This document shows positions 50,729-62,794 of a DNA stretch of 64,000 nt, piece by piece. Location of the stretch: positions 9,548,001 through 9,612,000 of the forward strand of contig NC_135002.1 of assembly GCF_051020985.1 (NCBI RefSeq). The letters are read 5' to 3'. Position numbers and translations under genes: made by a program. Numbering within the stretch: position 1 is the first letter of the stretch; each line of letters begins with the position of its first letter. The DNA comes from Nomia melanderi. Lineage: Eukaryota > Arthropoda > Insecta > Hymenoptera > Halictidae. The notes below the pieces were generated by a model. That model worked only from the letters and a program-made list of their open reading frames with translations. It was not told the origin of the DNA and did not search any database.

Positions 50729-51098
50729 AAGGATGCGGGTTCGGCGGCAAAAGCGCATCCCCGCAACGCTTTTCGGGACGTCATTGTGGTGGCGAGCGCG
50801 CTCCAGCCGTCCGGTTCATGGAGTTATCTGGGAAAAGCTCGAGGCTCGTGGGTCCCGTCGACGAAACGCCGCGCCGGCAACCGCAGCCCGCGTTATTAGT
50901 GAATAAAGACGCGAGGAAATTCTATTTGCGGACAAACATCACGGCAGCGAATGTGTACAAAACCCTCGACCGGCGGGTTTTGCGCGGTCTTCCTAATACA
51001 CTCGAGGAAACGTCGCAACTCGCCGTGGAGAACTTCCGTCCCGCCTCCTTTAAATCCCGGGAACCTGCTCAAACAGAACTTCCTAGCCCCCAGCCGCA
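50729..51098. other. Short CpG-rich non-coding interval between two element ends
   Basis: This lies between the 50113-50725 element and the related end at 51102. It is GC-rich and holds an open plus-strand frame (50818-51102, 94 codons) that runs into the element end, so the frame is not a conserved gene. Confidence 0.4.
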
Positions 51099-51206
51099 TT
51101 AGGGTGCGTTTACGCTGTCCATTCAGGCACGTAGCGTTTCATACAGTCAAAAATTCTGTTTATACCATTAGGCATGGAACGTTTCTTTTTGAATAAACAG
51201 CAGGAT
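51099..51206. mobile_element. Second PIF/Harbinger-like end, truncated
   Basis: After TTA (51099-51101) comes GGGTGCGTTTACGCTGTCC, then aggcacgtagcgtttca and, near the end, gaataaacag. All three blocks match the left end of the element at 50113 in order and direction (aggcacgtaacgttgca, gcaataaacag). Similarity fades after about 105 bp and no right end was found, so this is a truncated or deleted relative. Confidence 0.65.
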
Positions 51207-51243
51207 CGTCGGCTTGCAGCTTATACTCATTAAGAAAAGCTTT

Positions 51244-51440
51244 TCGAATCTAAATCTTAACGTAGTCCAAGGGTTGAAAAATACTGGTGAAGGGTTTAAT
51301 AAAATTTTGGAACGAGTTAGATGAACAGTTTCTGGGAAATTGGAACAGTTTCTACAAAGATTTGTAGCTGTTTACTTCGAATCTAAATCTTAATATAGAC
51401 CAAGGGTTGAAAAATACTGGTGAAAGAGTTAATGAAACGT
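51244..51440. repeat. Tandem duplication, period 133 bp
   Basis: tcgaatctaaatcttaacg at 51244 recurs as tcgaatctaaatcttaata at 51377, followed in both by ccaagggttgaaaaatactg and gtgaa. The second copy is recognisable for about 60 bp. Non-coding and directly downstream of the truncated element end at 51099. Confidence 0.8.
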
Positions 51441-51868
51441 ATAGAGCCTCGACCGAGAAAATAAAAGAACGGAAAATAGAAACTATAATTATTGAAACCA
51501 GAGTTTAGTAAATTATAGAAACATCTGAGTAAATTGTAGTATACTACAATTGAATCGTTTATTTTGAAAGTGGTGTAAGTCCATTTTTGAAAAAAATTAG
51601 ATATCACGTAATTCATGCTTAATTTAATGTAAATTTTTTATGTATAACTAGTTCGTGTTTAATTTCTCAAAAAATTCCCTTGTTTTGTACAATTTAAAAT
51701 TGATCGGTAAATGAAATTGCATAATCATCGATTATGAAAGTGGTGAAAGTCCAATTGACAGAGGTAGGTGGCTCAGCAGATTATTATAATTATTATGATG
51801 TAATAACACAATGTAGAAAACATGATAAATACATTTTACATGTCCAATTATAAAATTTGAGACAATCG
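51441..51868. other. AT-rich non-coding interval
   Basis: AT-rich, with the phrase gaaagtggtg(t/a)aagtcca occurring at about 51566 and 51736. No gene is seen. Confidence 0.45.
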
Positions 51869-51972
51869 TTAACCAATCAACTGTGGAATTCAGCTTTAAA
51901 AATTTCTTCCTTGGGTGCGTAATAAAATCAACCAATGACGAACACACGCGTTAAACACAGTTAACTGGTTAA
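51869..51972. mobile_element. 96-bp MITE with TTAA duplications, family 1
   Basis: TTAA at 51869-51872 and 51969-51972 flank a 96-bp body. The ends are CCAATCAACTGTG and, in reverse complement, CCAGTTAACTGTGTTTAACG. The right end matches the ends of the 374-bp element at 24351 (CCAATTAACTGCATTTGACG), and the body matches the decayed copy at 24031. It is one of the shortest complete-looking piggyBac-type derivatives one would expect; it has no coding capacity. Confidence 0.82.
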
Positions 51973-52963
51973 GATCCTCTAACGATAACAACTCGAAAAT
52001 AATGTTGCAAAACCGGTCGGCCGAAAAACGAACTCCGGCGTTCCTACGTTTTGCCCGTTATTTTGGTGAAAAAAGGGAAAATTAACGCTTCGAATGTTTT
52101 TCAACGGGCAGTATCCACCGACGTTTCTGCCCAGGTGAATTCAAAGCAACTGCGAATTACACAGGTAACGCGGGGCAGGCCTGTAAAGCCGGCGGAATTA
52201 TCACAAAAAGGGAATGGAATATTTTTGAGAAAAGGAAAAGTGGCCGGGGATGCATGCCGCGGGCAAGCGCTAGAACTCCCAGGATTATTAAGCGCGCGCT
52301 CATTGACGTTTCCTTCAGATTTAATTTATGGAATCGATGATACAATCTTCCCCGGCGCGTTCCTCGTTAACCCCGGCTGCCGGACTGCCCAGAAAAAAAG
52401 TCGTTATCTTGTGAACCAGTGATTATACACTTTAGAGCGTACACTACAAAATTAATACGCCATGAATATCTTATGTGTAGCGACAAGCTATGCGAGGTGC
52501 TTCCGTATAATTTACCGGCTGACTATTCGCTCGGGGGTAAAGATGTCAAGGCCCGCGCCGATAAAAGCCTGGGAGACAGATGATAAAAGCGAACGTGACA
52601 CTCTGAAATGCATGGACGCTTTGAGGGAAATTTATGTCGCTCGGAAATTGAATTAGCGTAATTAAATTCATCCGCGATCGGGAACTGGCATGCAGCACTA
52701 TTATGTCCGTATCCCCGACTTGTTATTCGAACGACGCTGACATACCAGACGCAGGAAGGATTGTTTTTAACGAACCGTGAGCTTCAGGACATCTTGGGGA
52801 CATCGGGCGTTCAATAAATCTTAATTAAGGAATCGGGGGGAGAGCTTCTTGAATAATTTTTGGAAAACGCAAGTATGGAACTTACGTTAAACCGTTTTAT
52901 AAAATTTTCGTTTTTGTATTTTATAATCATATAAAATTATATTAGTTTATATTATATTGTAAT
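51973..52963. other. Non-coding stretch
   Basis: No gene is supported. A 123-codon plus-strand frame (52051-52422) lacks an ATG at its beginning and any recognised feature. 52860-52963 is very AT-rich. Confidence 0.45.
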
Positions 52964-53200
52964 ATATTATAATAAAAAATTTACGTATAGCACTATCAAC
53001 ATTATAATTACATTAATTCAGTTACACCATAATGTATTAAATTTCGTAAAATACCTGTCGTTATTCTGTTTCACCGACGATTTTTATTATAATAAATTTA
53101 CATATAGCATTACCAACATTATAATTACATTAATTCAGTTACGCCATAATGTATTAAATTTCGTAAAATACTTTTTGTTATTCTGTTTGGCCGACGATCC
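52964..53200. repeat. Tandem duplication, period 117 bp
   Basis: Two copies: tatagcactatcaacattat at 52986 matches tatagcattaccaacattat at 53103, and both go on through attacattaattcagttac, ccataatgtattaaatttcg, and ttattctgttt to ccgacga. They are about 90% identical by eye, so this is more recent than the other duplications in the window. Non-coding. Confidence 0.92.
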
Positions 53201-55894
53201 GATGTAATTCTACGAAAATTCCTACACGAATTGATACAAATTTGTACGAGCGAACAAGAACTATACTTCGACACTGATATTTGCTCGTCTCATGTAAACT
53301 ACGAATGATACGTTATTCGAGGTGGAATGAGTATCTTTACGAGGCTCGCGTATAAACGCGATACGTATATTGAAAAATAAGTGTGATTATGGTGCGCCGA
53401 TATTTGAATAACGGTTATTTGCGTACGAAATTGATTGTACAACGTGCGCCGGGATGATTATCACATGATATACAAATAAGAATCGATCGAATAAAAATAC
53501 CTTTACGCCATCCCGAGGGGGAAGCTCGTGTAATAGGCGGGGACGTAGTTGGCCGTACTGTCGAAAAATATATGTTAACACTAAACAATTTTATCGGTAC
53601 CACTTTCTATAATTTGGTAACTGGTTATTTTGTATCGTTACGTATTATATTTAAAGGATCATCTATGTGTTTCATGACAACGATTCTGCGCGATGCACCT
53701 CGATGGTTTCGAAATGCTGTTACTAGAGTAATTCCCCTAGAATCTTCTGGTTACAGCATGGATTTCTAATATTTAATCTAAAGTACAACATATTATAAAA
53801 CCTCTATGCAACTGTTTTCTTAAAGTTTCTATACGCTTCTAAATATTATATTCACAGGATATCTGATCGAATGGAATTTTCAAGGAGATATTCTACAAAA
53901 TTTCATCTCAAATTTTCTGTTAATTTTTCTTGCAATATGATGCTAAACGTGTATGGCGCGTTGTTTCAAATTATTATTATCATTAATGTGTAATAAATGT
54001 TTGCCGCAAACTTGCGATCCTGAAAAAACTGTTCATGACGTAGTTACTTTAATGTCAGGACGTTTCATTAGCATTGACGCGTTTTATGCTATTGATCATT
54101 ATCAATGCAAAGTATTAACGTTCATATTCATTTTTAATCATTTTATTCGAAGTAAACAGTTTACGTCAGACTGATTGAAACGGATATCTATGAATATTTG
54201 ATTATCTATATTTGCCTGTATTTCTGGACCACACACAACTTAATCGAATCACGATTGATTCATTCCATTATTCCTTTATGGTGCACGAAAACCTTCGGAA
54301 ACATTGTAAAATGACAAATTTAACTACTTGCACCGAGAAGATGATTCTCAATCGCCACTGGATTTGGTACGATAATATTACAAAATTGAATATTTAATAT
54401 ACTTTGTATAATGCATCACTACATGAACTACTGAAATAAAATAAAACTTTATTTCTTAAATTACGTGTGAATTATCATTAAGTTAAAAAAACACTGACTA
54501 TATCTCATCAGAAAATGTTGCACATTTTTAATGAAAACCTACAAAGAGTTTACACATAAACACTCTCTAATCCTCCATCGATTCACGACACGATCGATTT
54601 TGTCCTTTCAAACCAAGTATCCAAAATATCGTTTATCCCGATTCCTCTGCCAATTAGTTCACATAGTCGTCAGCAATAATCCTGCAGTAATCATCATTTC
54701 CAGGTCCAAACGCATCCAACCATTACACCAAGGGTTGAAGCGCATAAAGAAACAGCCGGCGCCGCTATCCGGACACCATCTTACCCGCGCATGCGCCGGA
54801 GTGCGTCAGTACCGCTCGGTCGATCTGTACGTTCACCCCTCAACCGATCAGTATGTCATGCCTCCCGCCGTGTCTCGCTTGAATTATAATTATTATCATT
54901 TAGCAGGAAATAAAGAAAATATTTTGGCCAGCGCCGCGCGCCAGTTCGCGATTACATTCGCACAATAAGAATAAACGCGGCGGAATGACTCACGTGTCAA
55001 GAACACCGTGGGCTAAACGTCGGAATTGCGGACGAAGCTGAGAACGGGGAAGAAAACGAAAAAAAAAGAAAGAAAAACAGCAAGAAAGGAAAGAAAGATC
55101 GAATTTTTCTCTGCAGCCGTGTGTAGAACACAGCTCGCGGTCCAAGAAGGATCCCGGGTGTCTTATCTGATCGAAGACGTACGCCTCGTCGGAGATTCTC
55201 AGACGTTGTACCGATCGTCGGAGGATCAGCGGCGAAGATGAGTGTCCGGTCCGCAGACGAACTTCCTGGCTGGACACGGCAATTAATCTTAATGGCGCGC
55301 CGGTGTCGAGAACGCCCGTCGCACGGCGATCCGACGCTAATTAATCTAATGCTGTGTTGATAACGCAGGATCGTGGAAGAATACGGCTCACCGAGGAGGA
55401 GAAGAAAGGAATAAAATCGGGTAATGTGAGAGAGGCGACGATAAAAATCCCGGTTATCGCACCTCGTTCTGTCGCCGTTGACTAACAGACTTAGCAGACC
55501 GTTGACTCCGCCTTTGTCTCTTGATTTTTCGTTTAACCTTATCGAGTCGCCGGACGATCAGGCGCGCGCGCGTTCTCGTACGCGCTGTAAACTGTACTTG
55601 CTTGTAGAAGGTGTTATATATTTTGATATAAAAACTGTGCGATTAGAGATACTAGAATTTCGTTCCTCGAATTATTTACGTCGCGTTTGACCTCTTGTAC
55701 TATGATTGATTTTTCTACTGTGATTGATATAATTACTTTGTCGTTAATGACTTGTTGGAGAAGAGATAAATTATACATATGTCTAAAGTGACAATATTTT
55801 GAGAATAATATTCAATATGAATTCAGAAAAGTTGAGTGATACGTTAAATTCTGTTTGAAACCTTCGTTGCGACATATTACAAGAGGTTAATATG
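53201..55894. other. Non-coding stretch
   Basis: No gene is supported. Frames at 53953-54174 and 54531-54968 (145 codons) are unrecognised and AT-driven or island-driven. 53600-54640 is AT-rich; 54740-55560 is CpG-rich, with a purine run (aaaaaaaagaaagaaaaa type) at 55050-55105. Confidence 0.45.
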
Positions 55895-56298
55895 TATTAA
55901 GTTGGTGCATATGAAATGTCGTTCTTTCCGTAACTTACCTTTCTGAAATTGGCAAGGTGGAAAAAGTATAATATTTATTGAAATATTTATTGAACATTAA
56001 CAGTATTCTCCCCAAACGCCTGATTTATATTGCGTGCAGCTTTTGCTGCATTATTACCAAGTTTATACTCATATAAAAAAATTACACGAATATCGGTTGA
56101 ATTCATATCGGTATAAGACTCAGAACAAATAACAAAAGGGAACACTTTTGAGAAAATTTTCTTTGTTGAAATGTGACTCTGGCAACGGACAGTACGACTA
56201 TAAACGAGGTTATGCCAAAAACAAAAGCATAACAAAAAAAGGAAGACAAACGTTCACGTGTAAAGAAAAACCGACATTTCATATGCACCAACCTAATA
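55895..56298 (-). mobile_element. 400-bp internally deleted mariner element
   Basis: TA duplications at 55895-55896 and 56297-56298 flank a 400-bp body whose 25-bp inverted ends differ at one base: TTAAGTTGGTGCATATGAAA on the left and TTAGGTTGGTGCATATGAAA on the right in reverse complement, both continuing TGTCG. Full mariner elements are about 1.3 kb, so roughly 900 bp are missing from the middle. The transposase start is at the right-hand side and reads leftward. The near-identical ends suggest the element is younger than the TTAA-type relics here. It cannot move without a transposase from another copy. Confidence 0.95.
55987..56106 (-). pseudogene. Mariner transposase N-terminal remnant, 39 codons
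   Basis: ATG at 56104-56106 opens a 39-codon frame ending in TAA at 55987-55989. Residues 6-31 (IRVIFLYEYKLGNNAAKAAR then NINQAF) match the start of the first helix-turn-helix of the mariner transposase DNA-binding region, closest in my memory to the cecropia group that includes human SETMAR. The family protein is about 345 residues; the rest of the DNA-binding region and the whole DDD catalytic domain are gone. The stop lies at the deletion joint, where an AT-rich segment leads to the element's 3' end. No catalysis is possible, though a short peptide could still be made if transcribed. Confidence 0.92.
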
Positions 56299-58143
56299 TT
56301 TTACCTCATGGAGCGCAACCTCTGCAAGTCAAATTTCACTTTCATAAAGCCGAACTTCCATTACTCTTCCTTTCACGCATTTTCAACCTAAACAACGTAC
56401 TAACGCGTCTCTACAATCATTCAATATCTTCATAACCCAAATTGTCGTTCGTCGAACCTTCAATAAAAAATCTCGACAAGAAAATCCTGTGTAATTCGAA
56501 TGCCTGTCCTTGCGGCTCGACATCCGACTGTTAGTAAACCTCTCGACTCTGAGTATTAGTAAAAGAATGTTGCTGAAAAGCCACGTGGAAACGTCATAAA
56601 TGCCAATAGGGGACGAACAGTTTCCGTCCGTGCACTGCTGCGAAGTCGAAAGCGGGGAGAAAGAGGGAAGGCGAGCTCAGGGAAAGTTTCGCGCTGCAAA
56701 TGTACCTACGCAGCAATCCGCAGGAGCCATTAAGACGGCGGGCTATCAAGGGGGGCCGTGATAACGAGCGCGCACTTTCGTGCACGAGGGGGACGACGTT
56801 CTCGCTCGTAAAAGGAGTCTCCGCGTTGTCCGTAAATTCCATAAATTTCTTGCCGGTGAACGACAGCGTCCGGCGGTAGTCCGGCACCGAGGTCAGCCGA
56901 GTTCGCAGTCTTTCCGACGTTCACCGGATAACGTAAATGAATTTGTTCATAAACATCGGTGACCTTCGGCCACGTAGGCAGCCGAAGGTTTCCGGACAGA
57001 TTCTTCGGAGAAGCAGCGCTGCGGTCTCTCGCGCAGGACGTTGCGAATGTTTCATTAACCCCTCGCTTTAAGATTCCTCCTGCAGGTATTCTCTTCTACA
57101 CTGGGTTTACGGAACGTCAATTTGACGGATATTAAATTTGATGAATATCGCTTGGCGAATGACGACGTTGATCGATGTAATCATAGGAAGTTGTATCTTA
57201 ATTGTTTATTTCTGAGCGACTAATTCCTGAGGTTTAAACGAACGGACATTTTTCTGGGAACAACGGAATGAACTGTATGATGAACTGTTTGTTAGGGTAG
57301 CGTTGAAGCTGTATGATCCTTGATGATTAAATGGGAAATAGGATGTTCGCGGAGAGTTTATTATAGAAAATTTATATGGCACTTGAATGAAAAGATTAAT
57401 ACGGATGTATGTTACGTTCAGTTTTAAAACTGCATTATAAGTTCCACTCGATTTTTTACTGTGAAGAGTTAACGCTGGAAATCCTAGAAAGTTATATGTA
57501 CGTTTGAAATGTATATTCTTGTAGGTATTTGTTTAAACGCAGTCACACTGTAAATGAAATGTTAATGGTCAGAAGATCAGTGTTCTTTTTGGGACATTGT
57601 AGAAAACACTGAATTTGGCAAAATATAAATAATGTGTATACACGTAAATATTTGGTAAAAAGAAATTGCTGTTTTTACAAACAAATATTGGAGTATAACC
57701 GAGTACTACCGAATAAACGTAAATCTTTGGAAAAGAACGGACCTATTATTGAATGTTAAAAATCCAGATCCGACATAAATATGAAAAATGGAAATGGAAG
57801 TTGTGCTCGCTGAACCAAATATTTCACCGCAATATTTTAAATTTAAATTTAAATTCAAATTTCATCGATCGTATTTAAATGCGAATTTCAATTTTGTCTG
57901 CGGCTCGGGAAGAAAGGAAGAACGTGACAGCAAACTAGCGGTGCGTTGCTAGTATTGTGCAATTATATGAGGTAATCATCGAATCTTTTTACAATAATCA
58001 TTTTTTCAAAGGTCAACGTTGTTGCAACAAAAATCCTTCCTTAATGAAGATTTATATAATTTTTATAAGATTTTTTTATATATATATATAAAATATATAC
58101 AATTTATATAAAAATTCCTTTAATGAAGACGTATATTATTAAT
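56299..58143. other. Non-coding stretch
   Basis: No gene is supported. 56590-57060 is CpG-rich; at 57052-57070 attaacccctcgctttaag carries the inverse of a 16-base word found at 25577. 57360-58140 is AT-rich, with aaatttaaattt repeats near 57838 and a (TA)n run at 58075-58090. Confidence 0.45.
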
Positions 58144-58366
58144 TTGAAAGCATCCGTAAAAAGATGAAGCTTGCATCCGTGCATAATATAATCACGTTAC
58201 CATGTAATTATCTACAGCAAAAATGAGCCACAATAAAACGCGTAGCTACCCTAACTTTGAAACGCCTGTAAAATATTAAACTTGCACCCACGTATAATAT
58301 AATCACGTTACCAGGTAATTATCAACAACAAAAATTGTCTACAGTAAAATACGCAGTTACTCTAAT
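58144..58366. repeat. Tandem duplication, period 111 bp
   Basis: ataatataatcacgttacca at 58183 recurs at 58294, each preceded by cttgca(t/c)cc and followed by ggtaattat or tgtaattat, then acagcaaaaat or acaacaaaaat, cagtaaaatacgcagttac-like text. Two copies, about four fifths alike by eye. Non-coding. Confidence 0.85.
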
Positions 58367-58849
58367 GAAACAGAATGCCGGGGCTCAATAATTAGCTTAA
58401 TAATCCCTCGCAGACGCAACAGTAAATTACCTGAACAACACGCGCGGCATCGACGCCGGCCTAATCACTAACAACACGGACATTTTCGGTTGGCCAATAG
58501 ATTGCGACAGAACACAACACGCCGGGAATCCGATACAACGATCGGGCCATTTCTAAAGGGACCTATTTTTAGCCGCGTCCCCGAAACATTGTGTCACGTG
58601 TGCTGACCTTATTAAAGAGTGTCACGCGTGGGCGCGACACGGGGGTGCGGGGAGGATCGCGTTGCGCGTACTTTTTGCCGCGCTGCGTTGCTCGCGAACG
58701 ATTCAACTGCAAGCTTCGCTAATTGGACGTCCTCGGTAATTTATGCGATCGCGGTAGGTACCGGGGAGGACGAGTGCGCGACGTTCCCAATGGGCATTAC
58801 AGGCTGGTTCATAAACGCGTCTCCATATTCTAGGGGTGGATCTAAGTCT
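58367..58849. other. Non-coding interval, CpG-rich in its second half
   Basis: No gene is supported. The frames at 58619-58894 and 58741-58950 lie in a CpG-rich patch and run into the minisatellite. Confidence 0.45.
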
Positions 58850-59290
58850 TCAATGAGTCTTCTTGAGTCTTCAGTGCTCAACCTGACAGGCTGAGTCTTT
58901 GAAACTTTGAGGCTCAATGTTAAAAACTGAGTCGAAGCTTCAAGGCTCAACCTTAAACGCTGAGTTCTGAAGACACAGAGTTCTATACAGCTCGAGTCTT
59001 AAAAGTTTCGAAGGTCAGTCTTAAAAGCTGAGTCTTTGAAGCTTCAAAGTTCAATTTTAAAGGCTGAGTCTTCGAAGCTCCAAGGGTTAATCTTAAAAAC
59101 TGAGTTTTTGAAACTTCAAGGCTCAATCTTAAAGGCTGAGTTTTGAAGGCTTAGAGTTCTACAAAGCTCGACTTGTCGAAACTTGAATGCTCTATCTTAA
59201 AAACTGTATCATCGAAGCTTCAGGGGACAAGTTCAAAGAGTAAATCTACAAAGCTTCAGAGCTCAGTCTTGAAGCTTTGGAAAGTTTGAT
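58850..59290. repeat. Degenerate 36-bp minisatellite, about 12 copies
   Basis: The word ctgagt appears at 58892, 58928, 58961, 59029, 59065, 59101 and 59137, that is at steps of 36, 33, 68 (two units), 36, 36 and 36. A consensus unit is ctgagtctttgaagcttcaa followed by ggctcaatcttaaagg. Two longer stretches, starting near 58959 (gctgagttctgaagacacag) and near 59136 (gctgagttttgaaggcttag), share agagttct(a) and agctcga in the same order, so there is higher-order structure with a spacing of about 176 bp. Stops (tga) recur in the unit, so it is not coding. Confidence 0.88.
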
Positions 59291-59787
59291 TTAAGTCTTA
59301 CCTGTACATCTTGCTTAATCTTTGTAAACAGTATCCTTCAATATGAGTTTAACAAAATTTGAAACTATCTGAGAAATATAACACGTAATATGCTTGTGGT
59401 ACTTAATTAAAGGTATATATTTGAAATATTATTGAAAGATAAAAGTAAACTAAAATATATAAAACATCAATTTATAAGACATCTTTTTACATACTTTTAT
59501 ATATAGACTACCTGAAGTATGGGCACGCATTTATGAAGCACACTGTACACGCGCGCGAGTAATCGAAGACCCCTTTACGACCGTGAACCACGCTTAAAAC
59601 CGAAGACATATTTCATCCGGCCGTCTTCACGTGTTCCACCACCGTTTCGCTGCTGCGTCCCTGGGACTGTGTCGCCTTGTCTCTCTACGCGGACCGTTAT
59701 CAAGCGTAACCGTGTGATATGCTTTCCCGATCGTTGACGATTTATTAGACGCGTCGCGAATCGCATAATGTACACCTGACGTTGCAA
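59291..59787. other. AT-rich then GC-richer non-coding interval
   Basis: Separates the minisatellite from its diverged outlier. No gene is supported. Confidence 0.4.
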
Positions 59788-59902
59788 AAATGAGTCCTGA
59801 GCCTCGAGCTTTGAAACTCGCAGCCGCGATTCGAGCGTTAAGAATTCGAGCTTTCGAAGCTGAAGCCTTGGTCTTCAAATGCTGAAGTCCTCAACGCTCG
59901 AA
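59788..59902. repeat. Diverged outlier of the 36-bp minisatellite
   Basis: The stretch holds tgagtcctgagcctcgagct, then ttcgagctttcgaagctgaa and cttcaaatgctgaagtc. These use the same building words (gagtc, gcttcgaag, ttgaa, gctcga) as the array at 58850-59290 but with poor phase. I take it as an older or broken part of the same repeat. Confidence 0.45.
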
Positions 59903-61085
59903 TATTTGATTAAACTTTTTGAATTTCTACTTTCCTATAGTTAACTCAAACTGTCAGTCGATTTAATTAGGTTTAATAAAAGGATTGACGCAACTGGCAC
60001 AAGTATGTCGAAGAACATAAAATTGGCGAATAAAAGTTGATCGAAGTAAGTTGGATGACATGTCTATGAAGGCAATCATACGAAATGGTCAGAAACGTCT
60101 AATCTCAAATAACTGCTCCAAACAAACACAACGACTGTGTGTTTTCAGTGCATTAATTGGAAATACGAAAAGATCGAATTCTTTGGGACGAATTGAATGA
60201 ATCTAAGTACAAATGTAACAGAAGTTGAAGGAATGAATAAATATAGATTATTAGAACATTTAATGAAACAAGTCAACGTTAAAGTTCAAAGTGATTAGTA
60301 AAATGAAGAATCCATTAGAAAATGTATCCTGCGAACGTCTCGTATCGCGTTGAAGGCGTATTGAAATCGTTGTGTGTCACCTGTCCGACTTTTCCTGCTG
60401 GATAATTCACCCAGCAGACGATGATTAAAACGGTACGGGAGCGAGCGGCATATAAACAGGGTCATTTCGCACAATGCGAAAGATTTCAAGCGCAATCTGT
60501 CTTGCTCGGCCTCTCGCGGACCGATATTCCGTCTTGTACGCGTCCGAGCGCATGCAACGGCTGCCGGAAAAAAGGAAACGGCCATTCATGGCGGTAATAC
60601 TAACGTGTTCCGTGGCGATGTAAAGTAGGGTCCACGCGCGCGTAACGTTAACTTCGTTGCAGACAAAAACGTTCCTGTAAACGGAACTTTGTAACTGCAC
60701 CGCCAACGTCGGAACGTTCCGCGACGAGTTTCGCAGCGGTTCCATAGTTGGCCGGTACTTTACTACCAATCAAAAGGTGTTGCTCGTCTGGCCGATCAAA
60801 TGAACGCCGCGCGTGCTGCGGCTCTTATTATGGCGTAAGTATCATACTTCGAGAACACTCCAACAGCGATGGAATAGCCGGAAGAAAATTCTTGAAGTTT
60901 CTCTCCGGAGAAAAATTGGGATTCTTGTGGAAAATCAGTGCCTATATAATTCTAATGACAAGCATAAAAACAATGCACGAAATCGAATTTGTTGTTAGAT
61001 ATCACGAATTTATATTTTCTTAAGTACCACCGGACCAACAGTCGAATGTTGCGTTTAGAACAGTTAATAACAACTTCTTATGACT
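59903..61085. other. Non-coding stretch
   Basis: No gene is supported. A CpG-rich patch at 60400-60830 yields a 114-codon minus-strand frame (60425-60769) without recognisable features. Confidence 0.45.
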
Positions 61086-61303
61086 TTAACACGTCGACGC
61101 TCACTTTGAAATCGGTGATGGACGATAAAAGCAATTTTTTTTTGTTAAATAGTTGATTCTTGAAGAGTTCGATCAGGGTTGTATACCTTCAGAATAAAAT
61201 TATTATTTTACATTTTTTTATGATGCTAAGAATATAGAACGGCGACTGTCGTCATTTGCATCTACTTGGACGGCTATATTCGGCATTTATGTAAACGTGT
61301 TAA
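61086..61303. mobile_element. 210-bp MITE with TTAA duplications, family 2
   Basis: TTAA at 61086-61089 and 61300-61303 flank a 210-bp body with short inverted ends, CACGT. The left subterminal part, aatcggtgatggacga beginning about 22 bases in, matches the left end of the element at 34372 (caccggtgatcgacca) at the same distance, which ties the two into one family. The centre is AT-rich, with a T10 or longer run at 61135, and is non-coding. Confidence 0.65.
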
Positions 61304-62794
61304 ATAGTTCTAGATAATATATTTAAGCTCTATGTTAAAATTGATTCGTTTAAAATGTATTTTTATATATTATGTTAATTTTAAAAAGTGAAAATATTTT
61401 GGTGCATTTCGCTAATGTTCATTACTTAAGGTATTAACCTCGCAATTTTCTGATAAAGGTCCTACTTTCTTTCGTTTGCGAATAAAAGTTCAACGAATTT
61501 CAAGTTAAACGTTTAAACAGTTCGGTTCCTTTGAATTTTCAAAAGGAGAAACAGTCGATCGAATCGGAGAAACGGTCGAATAAACGTGACCGTCTTACCC
61601 CGATCGTGATTTAAGCACTCGCCGGACACAATATAGAGCGGCGGTTATTGTTCCGTGTAAAAAATAAATTGCATTGTAAGTTGGAAACAGGCATAGGCCG
61701 CGTGTTTATCTGTCGGCGTATTTGCTGGAAGAAAATGACTGCAAATACACGGGGAACACGGAAAGCTACAATATATCGAATGATGAACGGGCCAGAAACA
61801 AGACCAGGCGTGCGCACGAACCGTACCTTTGAAGTTTTCAGTTTCACGGTCGACCGATAATAAATAGAAGTATCCACAAATCCATTCCCCGCGATCTAAC
61901 ATATTGTTACAATCTCAGGGATCTCCTAGACGTTCGTTATCGAGTAACAATAGATACTACGTCGTCCGTCCCCTCTTCTACCGTGGAATCGGAAAATTTT
62001 TAACATGCCCACTTCGAAATCTCTGCAACCGGTGGTCTGATTCGACTGTTATTATTAGACTCCGAATGTCACTCTAAATTCAAACTTTTAAAAATGCGAT
62101 CGGAAAAATAGAATTGCGACAGAAACGAGATTTTCCCAATAGTTTGTTACAGTTTGGATACATTTTTACATATCGCATGCATTCTATGCAATGTTGAACT
62201 TTCAAGTTATGTTATTCACTCGACCTCCTTCGAAAAATTCGTTGCAAACCCCATGCAGAAAGAGCAATATTTTAAATACTTGCATCAATTCCCTTTATTC
62301 TATCAAAAATAAAAATTGAATGTCACAGTTTCATTATGTCAGAATAAACCACACCTATGGCAAATTGCATACAACTGAATCAACAGAATCACAGAACAAA
62401 TTCTCAAAGCGCAGCTAACGACGTGTAAAACAGAAAACTTTCAAATGCCCAAACAATTCAAGACATCCCCAAACATTCGGAACATTTCGTTGCCTCCGTT
62501 GTTCGAAACCTTCCTAAAATCCTGGCAAGTAAACCATCAACCCCCAATCATGAAAATCAAAATATGATCAAGCACCAATTCCAAAGCCCTCCACGCCTAT
62601 CAGCTGAAAACCCTATCGATCATAAAACGGGCGAGTGCCGTAAATGGCGTGAAACGAAATGGTGCAAGGGAACCAGGACATCTTTCTCGGTCTGCTCGTC
62701 TGAGCGTGTCGTTTTTTCCGGCACACATACCACGGCCGCCCGCGTCGCACAGACGCATCCAGCTGAACGCGACTCTATTACCTTTGTAGTACGT
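61304..62794. other. Non-coding stretch
   Basis: Mainly AT-rich; no gene is supported. Overlapping short frames at 61611-61902 on both strands are chance. Confidence 0.45.

Noticed and set aside
25577..57070. Shared 16-base word taaagcgaggggttaa at 25577 and inverted at about 57054
   Set aside because: The similarity does not extend into the flanks, so a shared element end cannot be supported.
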